DNA of 57,740 bases from Desulfobulbaceae bacterium (GTDB taxonomy: Bacteria > Desulfobacterota > Desulfobulbia > Desulfobulbales > SURF-16): assembly GCA_020444175.1 (NCBI GenBank), contig JAHLLM010000037.1, positions 1 through 57,740 of the forward strand, in the 5' to 3' direction. Below are positions 1 through 8,212 of the stretch, piece after piece (positions within the stretch are counted from its first letter, which is position 1; each line of letters begins with the position of its first letter). Below the pieces are notes generated by a model, which saw only the letters and a program-made list of their open reading frames with translations, was not told the origin of the DNA and searched no databases. The translations under genes and the position numbers were made by a program.

Positions 1-59
<59 letters not shown>

Positions 60-106
60 ATGAAGCGGAGAAGGTACCGAAAGCCGGTCTTATTGTCAAG
101 ATTTTT

Positions 107-574
107 TTACCTTTCCAAGTAAATGACCTGACTCCCTGATAGTTTATCGTGCCAGGAGGCGCTGTCTTTATCGAGAACAACCCAGAAAAAACCTGCTCCC
201 AAAGGAAAAAAAGAAACAAGATAGCCAACTAAACGCAAAAATGATGTTCCAAGCGAGAGAAATGTTCCTGCCTGAGGGACAACCTGGATACCCATAAAAA
301 TTTTTCCAAGGGTCTGCCCTCCGAAACTGTGCAATACGACAAAATAGCACCCTCCAAGCAGGAAGGGTACCGCTGCAGCCAGTAAGCTGAATACTCCGAG
401 AACAGAAAATACATTTCGCATTTCAAAAGGAGGCAGCAACAGTGTCATGCACGCCAGAAGGCCGTATGAAACCATGATAAGCATGGACAGGAAGGCAGCG
501 TCAATGAGGAACGCCATGGCCCGGCTGAAAAAATCTGCCTTATTATCTTTTTCCTCCATAAAAATATCTGCCAA
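107..574 (-). CDS. RDD family integral membrane protein
   Basis: A 155-residue membrane protein with the RDD-family layout: an N-terminal R-A-x-x-I-D segment (residues about 18-26, SRAMAFLIDA) opening the first membrane helix, two more hydrophobic segments (about 55-85 and 110-135), and the family's G-x-T-x-G-K motif at GGQTLGKIFMG (about residue 86). The C-terminal W-H-D-x-x-S pattern (SWHDKLSGSQVIYL) is also typical. RDD proteins are poorly understood; some act as ion or metabolite antiporters. It lies 9 bases downstream of the acidic zinc-ribbon gene on the same strand, so the two are probably co-transcribed. Function beyond membrane location is not known. Confidence 0.85.
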   Translation of the reverse strand: MADIFMEEKDNKADFFSRAMAFLIDAAFLSMLIMVSYGLLACMTLLLPPFEMRNVFSVLGVFSLLAAAVPFLLGGCYFVVLHSFGGQTLGKIFMGIQVVPQAGTFLSLGTSFLRLVGYLVSFFPLGAGFFWVVLDKDSASWHDKLSGSQVIYLER

Positions 575-583
575 ATAAAAAAA

Positions 584-1651
584 TTACAGTTCTATCTCGG
601 GCAAGTCTCCGCCTTTCTCCTCATCTTCTTCCTTTGTGAGCTCGCCATCTTCAAGGGTGAGATCCATAGGAGGAGGAGACTTGTCCTCTTCGTCGTCTCC
701 TCCGGCATTCAGGTAATTTTCCAGGCCAAGAGTCGAATCCTCAGGAGGTCCTTCTGCGGAATCTTTCGATTCTTCAATAACCAAATCCGACATGTCAATG
801 TCCTCAAGATTGAAAACCATGTCTTCATCTTCCGGTTCATCGTCTTCAATATCAGCATCAACGTTATGCAGCAAATCCGAACCAGGGGTACCATCTGTTG
901 ATTTTGCAGGAGGAACTTCTTCCTCATCGGATTCCAGGGCAATGGTCGGCATTTCTTCAGATTCGAATTCAACCGCCTCTTCCTCTGCAGCAGTTTCGCC
1001 ATTGTCCTCATCAAAGCCAATGGGCTCTTCAAGGGCAAAATCAAGACCGGGTCCCTCATCATCATCCTCAAGTTGAAACTCTATTCCAGTCTCTTCTTCC
1101 TCACTGGATTCCTCGGCAGAAACGGCGGACTCTTCCTCGTCCTCAGGCAATGCCAGACTTATTTCTGACTCCTCTTCTTCAGGAGGAGTCATGGAAATCC
1201 CTCCTTCTTCTTCATCTTCAGGAATCGTCAGACTGATTTCAGGCTCTTCCTCTTCAAGCGAAGGCATGCTTATCTCGGACTCCTCTTCTTCAGGAGATGT
1301 CATGCTGATTCCGGATTCCTCGGCTGAAGCCTCATCCTCCTGTTCTTCGCCAAATTGGGAGAGATCCACCATGGGCACCTCATCCTCAACCTCTTCCACT
1401 CTTTCATCGGCTTCCTCATCAGCCCCTCCGGGAATTTCATCGTCAGTTGAATCAACAAGGGCATCTGAAAGATTAAATTCTGCTTCCGTACCTAAAGCTT
1501 CATCTCCAACAACGGAAGAAAGAAATGATGGCTCTACGACTTTTAATACCGTTCCGACAGAAGCCACTTCGTTTTCTTTAAAAACAACGGAGCATTTTGC
1601 ACAGGATCCAACTTGATCAAAAGAAATGTATCCACATTTTGGGCAGCGCAT
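584..1651 (-). CDS. Zinc-ribbon protein with a long acidic repeat region
   Basis: A 355-residue protein. The first 25 residues carry two CxxC pairs (MRCPKCGYISFD...SCAKC), a zinc-ribbon as found at the head of many deltaproteobacterial regulators and adaptor proteins. The remainder is extremely rich in Glu and Asp and contains four to five imperfect copies of a unit of about 16 residues with the pattern (E/G)-I-S-(M/L)-x-x-P-E-(E/D)-E-E between residues about 105 and 190. No enzymatic domain and no membrane segment is visible. It is probably cytoplasmic and largely disordered. Co-directional with the RDD gene downstream (9-base gap). The role is unknown; the acidic tail could bind cations or basic proteins, but that is only a guess. 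Confidence 0.8.
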   Translation of the reverse strand: MRCPKCGYISFDQVGSCAKCSVVFKENEVASVGTVLKVVEPSFLSSVVGDEALGTEAEFNLSDALVDSTDDEIPGGADEEADERVEEVEDEVPMVDLSQFGEEQEDEASAEESGISMTSPEEEESEISMPSLEEEEPEISLTIPEDEEEGGISMTPPEEEESEISLALPEDEEESAVSAEESSEEEETGIEFQLEDDDEGPGLDFALEEPIGFDEDNGETAAEEEAVEFESEEMPTIALESDEEEVPPAKSTDGTPGSDLLHNVDADIEDDEPEDEDMVFNLEDIDMSDLVIEESKDSAEGPPEDSTLGLENYLNAGGDDEEDKSPPPMDLTLEDGELTKEEDEEKGGDLPEIEL

Positions 1652-1727
1652 TACTATTATTCCTCGTAAAGATTCAGGACAAGCACAACGATGAAAAGGG
1701 TATGATAACTGTAATTTTTTTAAATAA

Positions 1728-1745
1728 TATAATAAATTTATTATA
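1728..1745. promoter_or_regulatory. Perfect 18-bp AT palindrome between divergent genes
   Basis: TATAATAAATTTATTATA is exactly self-complementary and sits in a very AT-rich part of the divergent intergenic region (1652-1921) between the acidic zinc-ribbon gene and the BamE-like lipoprotein gene. It could be an operator or overlapping -10 elements of two promoters; nothing in the sequence decides this. The rest of the 270-base region holds no gene that I can support. Confidence 0.4.
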
Positions 1746-1921
1746 CTATTCAGGTTAAGGTCAAGTTATTCCCTCCCGTTGCCGGCCATTTTTTTGTTTA
1801 ATTTAAGGGTTCCGGGGCAAATCATTGCAGAAAGCTTGCAAAATTTGAACCTTCAGGATAATTTCAGAAAAATTAGAAAATTACCTCTCTCCTAAACGGA
1901 AACCCAAAAAGCGCGGTACAT

Positions 1922-2302
1922 ATGCAAAAATATATTCTCACACCTATTCTCGCCCTGTTACTGAGCCAGGCAGCCTGCTCGCACTCGCCTGTACGTCATT
2001 TAACCTCCGATGTTTGCCTGATGAGCAAAGGCACCACACGACAGGATGTTGTCACCTACATGGGCCCGCCGGATCAACAGATGCGTGACCAGTTCGGAGA
2101 GATTTGGATCTATTATCAGGTCAACAAGAGTATATTGCGCAAAACTCCTTTTATCGGGGACAACCTGGGCAAAGAGGACGTTGACGTGGTCACGGTCAGA
2201 TTTGATGGAGATGTGGTTGCCACCTGCGCCTACCGCTCATTAACCCGTGAAGAGTTTAATAAATCCGGAATCAGCACACAGTATGAAGATGGAGCTGAAT
2301 AA
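1922..2302 (+). CDS. Lipoprotein with BamE/SmpA-like domain
   Basis: A 126-residue exported lipoprotein: a signal peptide with lipobox at LLSQAAC|S (Cys about residue 19) followed by a BamE-like fold signature, namely SKGTTRQDVVTYMGPPD (turn plus P-D after the helix) and a strand E-I-W-I-Y-Y. SmpA/OmlA/BamE-type domains occur in the outer-membrane BAM complex and in many other envelope lipoproteins. The protein is longer and more divergent than BamE itself, so I call the domain and not the complex. Its 3' end overlaps the start of pcm, suggesting translational coupling. Confidence 0.72.
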   Translation: MQKYILTPILALLLSQAACSHSPVRHLTSDVCLMSKGTTRQDVVTYMGPPDQQMRDQFGEIWIYYQVNKSILRKTPFIGDNLGKEDVDVVTVRFDGDVVATCAYRSLTREEFNKSGISTQYEDGAE

Positions 2303-2939
2303 TTATGGTCTGGCCAGGGCCAGAATGGTGCGGGAACAACTCGAACCCAGGGGCATTATAAACCAACGGGTCATTGAAGCAATGGACGATGTGCCCAGGC
2401 ACCTCTTTGTTGAAGACGCTCTGCAGAATCAGGCCTACGGAGACTTTCCCCTGCCTATCGGGGAAGGGCAAACAATCTCACAACCCTATATTGTCGCTCT
2501 CATGACCCAGGCCCTGGAACTTAAAGGCCATGAGAAAGTGCTTGAAATCGGCACCGGATGCGGTTACCAGAGTGCCGTTCTAGCCCGGCTCTGTGACAAG
2601 GTCTACACGGTTGAACGCATAAAAAGTCTTCACATCAAGGCGCGCCGCACTTTCGACCGACTGAAGTGCCTTAATATTGTCTGCAAAATTGATGACGGAA
2701 CCCTGGGGTGGCCCGAATATGGCCCATATGACGCCATCATGGTCACTGCGGCTGGCCCGCATATCCCGGAATCATTACTTGACCAGCTGGCTGATCCAGG
2801 TCGACTGATTATCCCCGTGGGTGACCGATTAGGCCAGGACCTCCTGGAGGTTACCAAAATCGACGGAAACATCTCCCAGAGATGCATAGAAAAAGTGCGT
2901 TTTGTCAGTCTGATTGGCAGCCAGGGCTGGGGAGATTAA
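2283..2939 (+). CDS. pcm: Protein-L-isoaspartate O-methyltransferase
   Basis: A 218-residue cytoplasmic enzyme that methylates L-isoaspartyl residues in damaged proteins with S-adenosylmethionine. The family signature is plain: R-E-Q-L near the N terminus, VPRHLFV, the G-Q-T-I-S-Q-P-Y substrate loop, and the SAM-binding motif I VLEIGTGCGYQSAVLA. The end PVGD..Q.L and the length match Pcm. I chose ATG 2283 (a second ATG is at 2289); the longer in-frame GTG/ATG at 2247 would run deep into the upstream lipoprotein gene. Its stop overlaps the stop of the convergent VTT-family gene. Confidence 0.92.
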   Translation: MKMELNNYGLARARMVREQLEPRGIINQRVIEAMDDVPRHLFVEDALQNQAYGDFPLPIGEGQTISQPYIVALMTQALELKGHEKVLEIGTGCGYQSAVLARLCDKVYTVERIKSLHIKARRTFDRLKCLNIVCKIDDGTLGWPEYGPYDAIMVTAAGPHIPESLLDQLADPGRLIIPVGDRLGQDLLEVTKIDGNISQRCIEKVRFVSLIGSQGWGD

Positions 2940-3625
2940 AAAAATATGCCCGCCACGGCAAAGCCTGCAATAAGCAGCAGCACAAAGGCGATGCAGAGCA
3001 GGTTGAAGTAGCGGTCAATGAAATCTTTGGCAGGTTTTCCCCATTTTTTCAACATCCAGGCTACCGCAAAAAAACGCGTAGCCCGGGCGGCAATGGATGC
3101 GACAATAAAAATGGGCAGATTGACCTTGGCAACCCCGGCCGTAATGGTAATAAGCTTGTAAGGCAGAGGGGTCAGCCCGAACACAAAGACAATCCAGGCA
3201 TTCCATTTATCATAGACCTGAAAAAGATACTCCCCCCCCAAAGCAGACCCAAAGGCGTTGACAATATAGGCAGGAAGGGCAATATCCCCCCGGCCATCAA
3301 CCTGCACAAGAGTAATGTGGGCGACATTTTCCACAATCCATGTCCCTACTGTTTCCCAGGCAAAAACCCCGATGCCGTATCCAGCCAGACCTCCGACCAC
3401 AGACGCCGCTGTACACCAGAGGGCAAAACTACGCCAGCGCGGTAAGGCTCCCATTACCAGGGGAATCAGCAGAATATCCGGCGGTACAGGAAAAAAACTG
3501 CTTTCCATAAAGGAAAGAACAATTAAGGCCGGCAACCCGTAGGGGGTCTGCGCCCAGTGAAGCACCCAGTCATACAATCTGCGATGAATATGCCAGGCGG
3601 ATGGTTTTGCTGCAACGTTTCCCAT
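2936..3625 (-). CDS. VTT/DedA (YqaA-type) membrane protein
   Basis: A 229-residue inner-membrane protein with about five hydrophobic segments. The VTT-domain pattern is visible: an early F-x-E-S-S-x-x-P-x-P-P-D motif (FMESSFFPVPPDILLIP, residues about 38-55), a G-x-x-x-G-Y-x-x-G turn, and a P-L-P-Y-K motif with downstream R-x-x-R-F (ARATRFFAV). DedA/VTT relatives include lipid scramblase-like and undecaprenyl-phosphate flippase proteins; YqaA-type members have no assigned substrate. It is two bases downstream of the deaminase gene on the same strand, so probably one transcript, although the products have no obvious functional link. Confidence 0.85.
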   Translation of the reverse strand: MGNVAAKPSAWHIHRRLYDWVLHWAQTPYGLPALIVLSFMESSFFPVPPDILLIPLVMGALPRWRSFALWCTAASVVGGLAGYGIGVFAWETVGTWIVENVAHITLVQVDGRGDIALPAYIVNAFGSALGGEYLFQVYDKWNAWIVFVFGLTPLPYKLITITAGVAKVNLPIFIVASIAARATRFFAVAWMLKKWGKPAKDFIDRYFNLLCIAFVLLLIAGFAVAGIFF

Positions 3626-3627
3626 AG

Positions 3628-4929
3628 TTATTCCTTCATGACAGAGCAGGCCATTTCAGCCACCCGGTCCATTGTCTCTGCAACATCAAACGTCAGAATT
3701 TCCCTGTCATCCATAACAATTTTTCCATCTATAATCGAGGTTACCACATCTGCACTGCAAGCGGCATAAACCAGGTTGTCAATGGAATAAAATGGCGTCA
3801 GATGGGGTTTATTCAAGTCGAGGATTATGAGATCCGCCCTCATATCCGGGGCAATCAGCCCCACGTCCTTCATACCCAGAAGCCGGGCGCCGTCTTCAGT
3901 GGCCATCCGCAGCACATCCCTGGCTTTCATTATGGTTGGATCAAGACGGTGAACCTTATGCAGCTTGGCACAGGCATCCATTTCCCCGAAAAGATCAAGG
4001 TCATTATTGCTGGCGCAGCCATCCGTGCCCAAGCCGACATTTACCCCGGCCAGTCGAAGCTCGGCAAGAGGGGCAATTCCCGAGGCAAGTTTCATGTTGC
4101 TTTCCGGGCAGCTGACAACCTGGGCTCCACTTTCGGCAACAAGATCGATATCCTTTTCATCAAGCCAGACGCTATGGACACAGACGGTCTGCTCATCGAG
4201 AATATTCAATGAATGGAGATAGGAGGCTGGAGAGCCGCTCCATTTTTCGCCAAGCAGATCCCTCTCTCCTGCTGTTTCGGACAAATGGATAAAAAAGAGG
4301 GCATTATGGCGGCGGGCCGCCTCCTTTGCCGCCACCAGTGTCTTGCTTGAACAGGTATAAGGTGAATGGGCAAAGACTGCCGGCCGGACGCGTTCATTTT
4401 CCTGCCAGCGTTCAAGATAACGCTCGGCAACCGCCACATTCTCTTTGGGGTCAGGAACGCCCGGAGCCGGAAAATCGATAACGCCCTGAGCCGCCACGGC
4501 ACGCATACCTGCCTCAGTAAAAGCACGGGCTGACTCATCCTCAAAAAAATAGGCATCCGCCACTGTTGTCGTGCCGGACAGAATCATCTCGGCTGCCGCA
4601 AGTTTTGTTGCCCAATAGACCATCTCCGGATTAACAAACCGGGCCTCTGCTGGAAAAATGTGTTTTTCCAGCCATGTCATGAGAGGCAGATCATCGGCAA
4701 GTCCCCGAAAAAGAGTCATGCCTGCGTGATTATGGCAATTGACAAGGCCAGGCATGACAAGCCCGCCCTCAGCGTCAATAATCCAGGCCTCATCCGGCGC
4801 GTCAAACTCCGGCATCAAACCGACAGACCGAATACGTCCTGCGCTGATGGTAATAAAGCCGTTTTCATAAAAACCTTGAGGCAAATGCGGCGCATAGACT
4901 CTGGCGTTTGTAATAGCGATATCTTCCAT
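3628..4929 (-). CDS. mtaD: Amidohydrolase, 5'-methylthioadenosine/S-adenosylhomocysteine deaminase type
   Basis: A 433-residue TRZ/ATZ-type member of the amidohydrolase superfamily. Metal-binding residues of the HxH motif are in PGLVNCHNHAGMT (about residue 60), later metal and substrate ligands in FIHLSET and VCVHSVW, and the final Asp in GLGTDGCASNNDLDLFGE, which is the MTA/SAH deaminase signature. The likely reaction is hydrolytic deamination of MTA and SAH to the inosine forms. I prefer the ATG at 4929; an in-frame TTG at 4944 would add five residues without a clear ribosome binding site. Other TRZ/ATZ substrates such as guanine-like amines cannot be excluded. Links by pathway to the MTA phosphorylase gene at 50.2 kb. 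Confidence 0.83.
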   Translation of the reverse strand: MEDIAITNARVYAPHLPQGFYENGFITISAGRIRSVGLMPEFDAPDEAWIIDAEGGLVMPGLVNCHNHAGMTLFRGLADDLPLMTWLEKHIFPAEARFVNPEMVYWATKLAAAEMILSGTTTVADAYFFEDESARAFTEAGMRAVAAQGVIDFPAPGVPDPKENVAVAERYLERWQENERVRPAVFAHSPYTCSSKTLVAAKEAARRHNALFFIHLSETAGERDLLGEKWSGSPASYLHSLNILDEQTVCVHSVWLDEKDIDLVAESGAQVVSCPESNMKLASGIAPLAELRLAGVNVGLGTDGCASNNDLDLFGEMDACAKLHKVHRLDPTIMKARDVLRMATEDGARLLGMKDVGLIAPDMRADLIILDLNKPHLTPFYSIDNLVYAACSADVVTSIIDGKIVMDDREILTFDVAETMDRVAEMACSVMKE

Positions 4930-5020
4930 GATAATTTTTTTCAAAATCAGGGTTTATGGGTTTGGTGTTGCATTAACGACACGTTCTCGCTTGAATTATC
5001 ACATGTGGCAACAGTAACAA

Positions 5021-5049
5021 TTGACATCAGGCACGAGCTTCAGTACATT
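5021..5049 (+). promoter_or_regulatory. Sigma-70-type promoter of hinT-mobA-moeA
   Basis: TTGACA at 5021-5026 and TACATT at 5044-5049 with a 17-base spacer give a near-consensus housekeeping promoter. It lies about 70 bases before the hinT start codon in the divergent region behind the deaminase gene. Confidence 0.6.
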
Positions 5050-5118
5050 TTACGCTGTGTTTCCATGATGTACCCGTATATCTTCCCCTGAGCAACTTTT
5101 TTCACAAGGAAATTCCTT

Positions 5119-5463
5119 ATGGACAACAACTGCCTGTTCTGTAAAATCATTAAAGGTGACATCCCCTCCGACAAAATCTATGAGGATGATGACGTCTTTG
5201 CCTTCTGGGACATTGCCCCCCAGGCCCCGAAGCACTTCCTGGTAATCCCCAAAAAACACATCAGCGGCCCGGCTGCCATGACTGCGGAAGATGAACAGCT
5301 CATCGGCAAAGTCATACGCGTTGGGGCAGAACTTGCCCGCCGGAACGACATTGGGGACAACTTCAGGGTTGTGTTCAACAACGGCGAAGGCGCAGGCCAG
5401 ACCGTCTTTCACATCCACATGCATATTCTTGGCGGACGGAACATGGGCTGGCCTCCGGGTTGA
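5119..5463 (+). CDS. hinT: Histidine triad (HIT) nucleotide-binding protein
   Basis: A 114-residue cytosolic purine-nucleoside phosphoramidase/nucleotide-binding protein of the HinT branch. It begins CLFCKIIKGDIPSDKIYEDD, carries the P-K-H-I motif and ends with the histidine triad HIHMHILGGRNMGWPPG; the C-terminal G-W-P-P-G is typical of HinT. The N-terminal CxxC plus the HxHxH motif are intact. It is the first gene of a compact run: mobA begins one base after its stop and moeA overlaps mobA. Confidence 0.95.
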   Translation: MDNNCLFCKIIKGDIPSDKIYEDDDVFAFWDIAPQAPKHFLVIPKKHISGPAAMTAEDEQLIGKVIRVGAELARRNDIGDNFRVVFNNGEGAGQTVFHIHMHILGGRNMGWPPG

Positions 5464-5464
5464 C

Positions 5465-6073
5465 ATGACGCCCCCCCTTGAGCAGACAACCGGAGTCATC
5501 CTGGCAGGAGGAGCAAGCTCCAGATTCGGCAGCAACAAAGCCCTGGCCCTTTTGGACGGAAAACCGCTTATCTCCCATGTGGCAGATGCCATGGAAAAAC
5601 TTTTTCCGAACCTTCTGCTGGTGACCAATACCCCGCAGACCTACGCCTTTCTGGGCTGGGAAATGATTGGAGATATCCACCGCAACTGCGGACCTCTGGC
5701 CGGCATACATAGCGCACTTCATAAAACCGACAACAAGCAGATTTTTATTGCCGGCTGCGATATGCCGTTAATCGATCCCACCCTGATAGCCTACATATGC
5801 ACCCTGCCGGGGGAATGGGATGCCGCCCTGCCCTGTCTCGAGCGCGGACCGGAACCTCTCTACGGCATCTACCGCAAAAGCTGCCTGCCGGTCATCGAAA
5901 AGCAGCTTTTAAATAAACAGGGTAAAATTCGCCTTGCCCTAGAAAAAATTCATCTTCGCAAGATCTCCCAGGAAGAAATCCTCGCCCATCTCCCGGACCT
6001 GAAAACCTTCCACAACATTAATCGCCAAAGCGATTTACAGATGATACAGCAAGAGGGCCGGCTCCGTGATTAA
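5465..6073 (+). CDS. mobA: Molybdenum cofactor guanylyltransferase
   Basis: A 202-residue cytoplasmic nucleotidyltransferase that joins GMP from GTP to molybdopterin-Mo to make the MGD cofactor used by DMSO-reductase-family enzymes. The glycosyltransferase-A-like nucleotide-binding motif is GVILAGGASSRFGSNKAL at residues about 9-26, the metal-binding Asp is in AGCDMPLI (about 98) and P-L-Y-G-I-Y follows. The ATG at 5465 was chosen because the open frame before it lies inside hinT. The 3' end overlaps the moeA GTG start by 8 bases. Confidence 0.92.
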   Translation: MTPPLEQTTGVILAGGASSRFGSNKALALLDGKPLISHVADAMEKLFPNLLLVTNTPQTYAFLGWEMIGDIHRNCGPLAGIHSALHKTDNKQIFIAGCDMPLIDPTLIAYICTLPGEWDAALPCLERGPEPLYGIYRKSCLPVIEKQLLNKQGKIRLALEKIHLRKISQEEILAHLPDLKTFHNINRQSDLQMIQQEGRLRD

Positions 6074-7259
6074 GCCCCTTTCCCTTGAAAAAGCCAGAAA
6101 ACTTATCTTTGCCTCCGCTCCTGCCGGCAAAGAAGAATCCGTCTCTCTCCACGATGCCCTGAATCGAAAAACAAGCCAAAATATCCGAGCCAGGATTGCA
6201 GTTCCTCATTTTGATCAATCCACCATGGACGGCTATGCCATCCGCGGCAAAGATCTTGCCGATTCATCCGGTCCCTGGCATTTCCCGGTGAGTGGCGAAA
6301 TTGCCGCAGGCTGCACCGAACTCCCTAAACTCAAGCCCAAAACAGCTCTCCGCATAATGACAGGCGGGGCAGTGCCGCCCAAAGCGGACCGTATCATTCC
6401 TTTTGAATGGTGCCATGAATCAGAAAGCGGTATTACCGTTTTCAAATCAGCCAAAGCCGGGATCTTTATCCGTAAAAAAGGAACCGACCTCAAATCAAAG
6501 CAGATCATTGTCAAAAAAGGCGAAACAATTACCCCCTACCATCTTCATCTGCTGTCAACTGCCGGAGTAACAAACCTCCAGCTCTATGCCAGACCGGAAG
6601 TCGCCTTTATCTGTACAGGCAGTGAGCTTGTCAGAAAGTCTCCTTTACCCGGGCAGATCATAAGTGGAAACCGCTGCCTTGTTGCAGCGCTTATACGGCA
6701 GAGCGGTGCTCTTTGTCGGGATCTGGGCATGGCAAGCGACCACCTGTCGATTATCAGCGAAAAACTGCGTGAAGCTGACAAGTCCGACATCATCATCACA
6801 ACAGGAGGCATGGGTCCGGGAAAATATGACCTTATGGAAGAAGTCCTGGAAAAGATGGGGGTGCGAATTTTCTACAAAGAACTCCAGGCCCGCCCTGGAG
6901 CCTCAACAATATTCGGCATAAAGCACAAAACCCTTTATTTCAGTCTGCCCGGACCTCCACCCGCAGTGCATACTTTATTCTACGAACTTGTACGCCCGGC
7001 GATCCTGGCCTTACAGGGAGCACATTCCGCACCTCAAAAAAATCGAGCTATACTGCAGGAAGATATTTCCATCCGAAAAAAAGGGATCTTAAATCTCAAG
7101 AGCGCCGTGACACGGATCAAAGGAGGGCAACTGACAGCACGCCCCTGCAATTCGGCTGAAAGCGCCAATTCGGCTATCCTTATCCCGGCAAGCCGAAGGC
7201 ATCTTCGAAAAGGGGAAAATGTGGGCGTCCATTTATTTCATGAGTTTCCGGAAGGGTAA
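6066..7259 (+). CDS. moeA: Molybdopterin molybdenumtransferase
   Basis: A 397-residue enzyme that inserts molybdate into adenylyl-molybdopterin. MoeA landmarks are in order: the N-terminal S-x-x-x-A motif, P-x-F-D-x-S-x-M-D-G-Y-A at residues about 46-58, M-T-G-G-A-V-P, the molybdopterin-binding domain with T-G-S-E-L and T-T-G-G-M-G, and L-P-G-P-P at the end of that domain, where many MoeA proteins have L-P-G-N-P. The start is a GTG overlapping the mobA stop codon by eight bases, a usual coupling arrangement. Together with mobA it implies that the cell uses Mo- or W-bis-MGD enzymes. Confidence 0.93.
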   Translation: MIKPLSLEKARKLIFASAPAGKEESVSLHDALNRKTSQNIRARIAVPHFDQSTMDGYAIRGKDLADSSGPWHFPVSGEIAAGCTELPKLKPKTALRIMTGGAVPPKADRIIPFEWCHESESGITVFKSAKAGIFIRKKGTDLKSKQIIVKKGETITPYHLHLLSTAGVTNLQLYARPEVAFICTGSELVRKSPLPGQIISGNRCLVAALIRQSGALCRDLGMASDHLSIISEKLREADKSDIIITTGGMGPGKYDLMEEVLEKMGVRIFYKELQARPGASTIFGIKHKTLYFSLPGPPPAVHTLFYELVRPAILALQGAHSAPQKNRAILQEDISIRKKGILNLKSAVTRIKGGQLTARPCNSAESANSAILIPASRRHLRKGENVGVHLFHEFPEG

Positions 7260-7432
7260 CTTTTTTGAAGATGCTACCAAGAAAAGGGCAGAGGAGGTTG
7301 TCCGAGAAGAGACATTTTTTCTGAGTTCAAGGAGCATAGAAAATAAAAAGCGCAGCATATGAGGAATATGTGAGCATTTTTATTTTCGTAGCGACGCTGA
7401 AATCGGGAAAAAGGGCGTTCTCGGTCAGGCTC
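7260..7432. other. Convergent gap between moeA and the PP2C gene; possible small repeat
   Basis: There is no supported gene. The stretch from about 7297 (TCCGAGAA) to about 7426 (TTCTCGG) has short inverted ends (CCGAGAA/TTCTCGG) and a dyad in the middle (CATATGAGGAATATGTGAG). This resembles the edges of a small palindromic repeat but only one copy is visible in the window. Confidence 0.25.
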
Positions 7433-8203
7433 CTAGCGACAAATGACGACTGCCGTAATATTATCCTTGCCCCCTGCCTCGTTTGCCTGGTGAACAAGGG
7501 TGTCGCAGGCCTCTTCGGGGTTTTGCGATTCCTGGAGAACACGGGACATCTCATCATCATCAAGCATCCCCCAAAGCCCGTCAGTGCAAAGAAGAATTTG
7601 ATTTCCTGACTGCAGGGGAATCTGATGCAATTCCGGTTCTTCAGGAAAAGGGAAACCTATGCCCCGGGTGATTACATGTCGGCCAAAGGTATTCCCCTTG
7701 CCCTCCGCTGTTCCCTCCTGTTCCCTGACCAGGGAATGATCCGTGGTTATCTGTTTCATGGAATCGGAATCCGCCAGATAGGCCCGCACGTCGCCGACGT
7801 GGCAGAAGTAGGCAGTATTCCCGTCAATAAGACAGGCAATAAAGGTACACCCCATGCCCTGCTGGTCGGGATCTTCCGATGACATATCCATCACTTTCTG
7901 GTTTGCACAATGGAAACTCAACAGCAATTCGTGCCCTATTGCCAGCGCGTTTCCCCGGATCCGGGCAATCTTCTCAGGTGTGAAAAACTCAATAAGGCAT
8001 TCCGTTGCCACCCGGCTTGCCACCTCTCCGGCATTGTGACCGCCCATTCCATCGGCAACGAGAAAAAAATTTCTTTCAGGAAGGATGGCAAAATTGTCTT
8101 CATTGTTTTTGCGAACCATTCCCGTATCAGTACGACCGAAACAGGAAATCGGGCGATCCGGCCAGAAGATTTTTTTGAGAAAACTCAGGATGCGTCCCAT
8201 CAT
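7433..8203 (-). CDS. PP2C-type serine/threonine protein phosphatase
   Basis: A 256-residue cytoplasmic Mn/Mg-dependent phosphatase (PrpC/Stp1 branch). Motifs in order: R-x-x-N-E-D (RKNNEDNFA, about residue 31), the metal-binding VADGMGGHNAGEVAS (about 49), the H-V-G-D-V-R-A-Y motif, the acidic CTDGLWGML and the terminal GGKDNITAVV. All metal-ligand Asp residues are present. It starts 9 bases downstream of the WD40 kinase gene, so it presumably reverses phosphorylation by that kinase. The N-terminal 20 residues contain a short basic-hydrophobic stretch that is not a convincing signal. Confidence 0.92.
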   Translation of the reverse strand: MMGRILSFLKKIFWPDRPISCFGRTDTGMVRKNNEDNFAILPERNFFLVADGMGGHNAGEVASRVATECLIEFFTPEKIARIRGNALAIGHELLLSFHCANQKVMDMSSEDPDQQGMGCTFIACLIDGNTAYFCHVGDVRAYLADSDSMKQITTDHSLVREQEGTAEGKGNTFGRHVITRGIGFPFPEEPELHQIPLQSGNQILLCTDGLWGMLDDDEMSRVLQESQNPEEACDTLVHQANEAGGKDNITAVVICR

Positions 8204-8212
8204 AGCAATCTG

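Noticed and set aside
792-1616. Ser-rich frames on the plus strand opposite the acidic gene
   Set aside because: They mirror Glu/Asp codons of the real gene (TCC/TCT from GGA/AGA) and have no ribosome binding site.
2882-3445. Plus-strand 187-codon frame
   Set aside because: Antisense to the VTT/DedA gene; basic, Cys-scattered sequence without family likeness.
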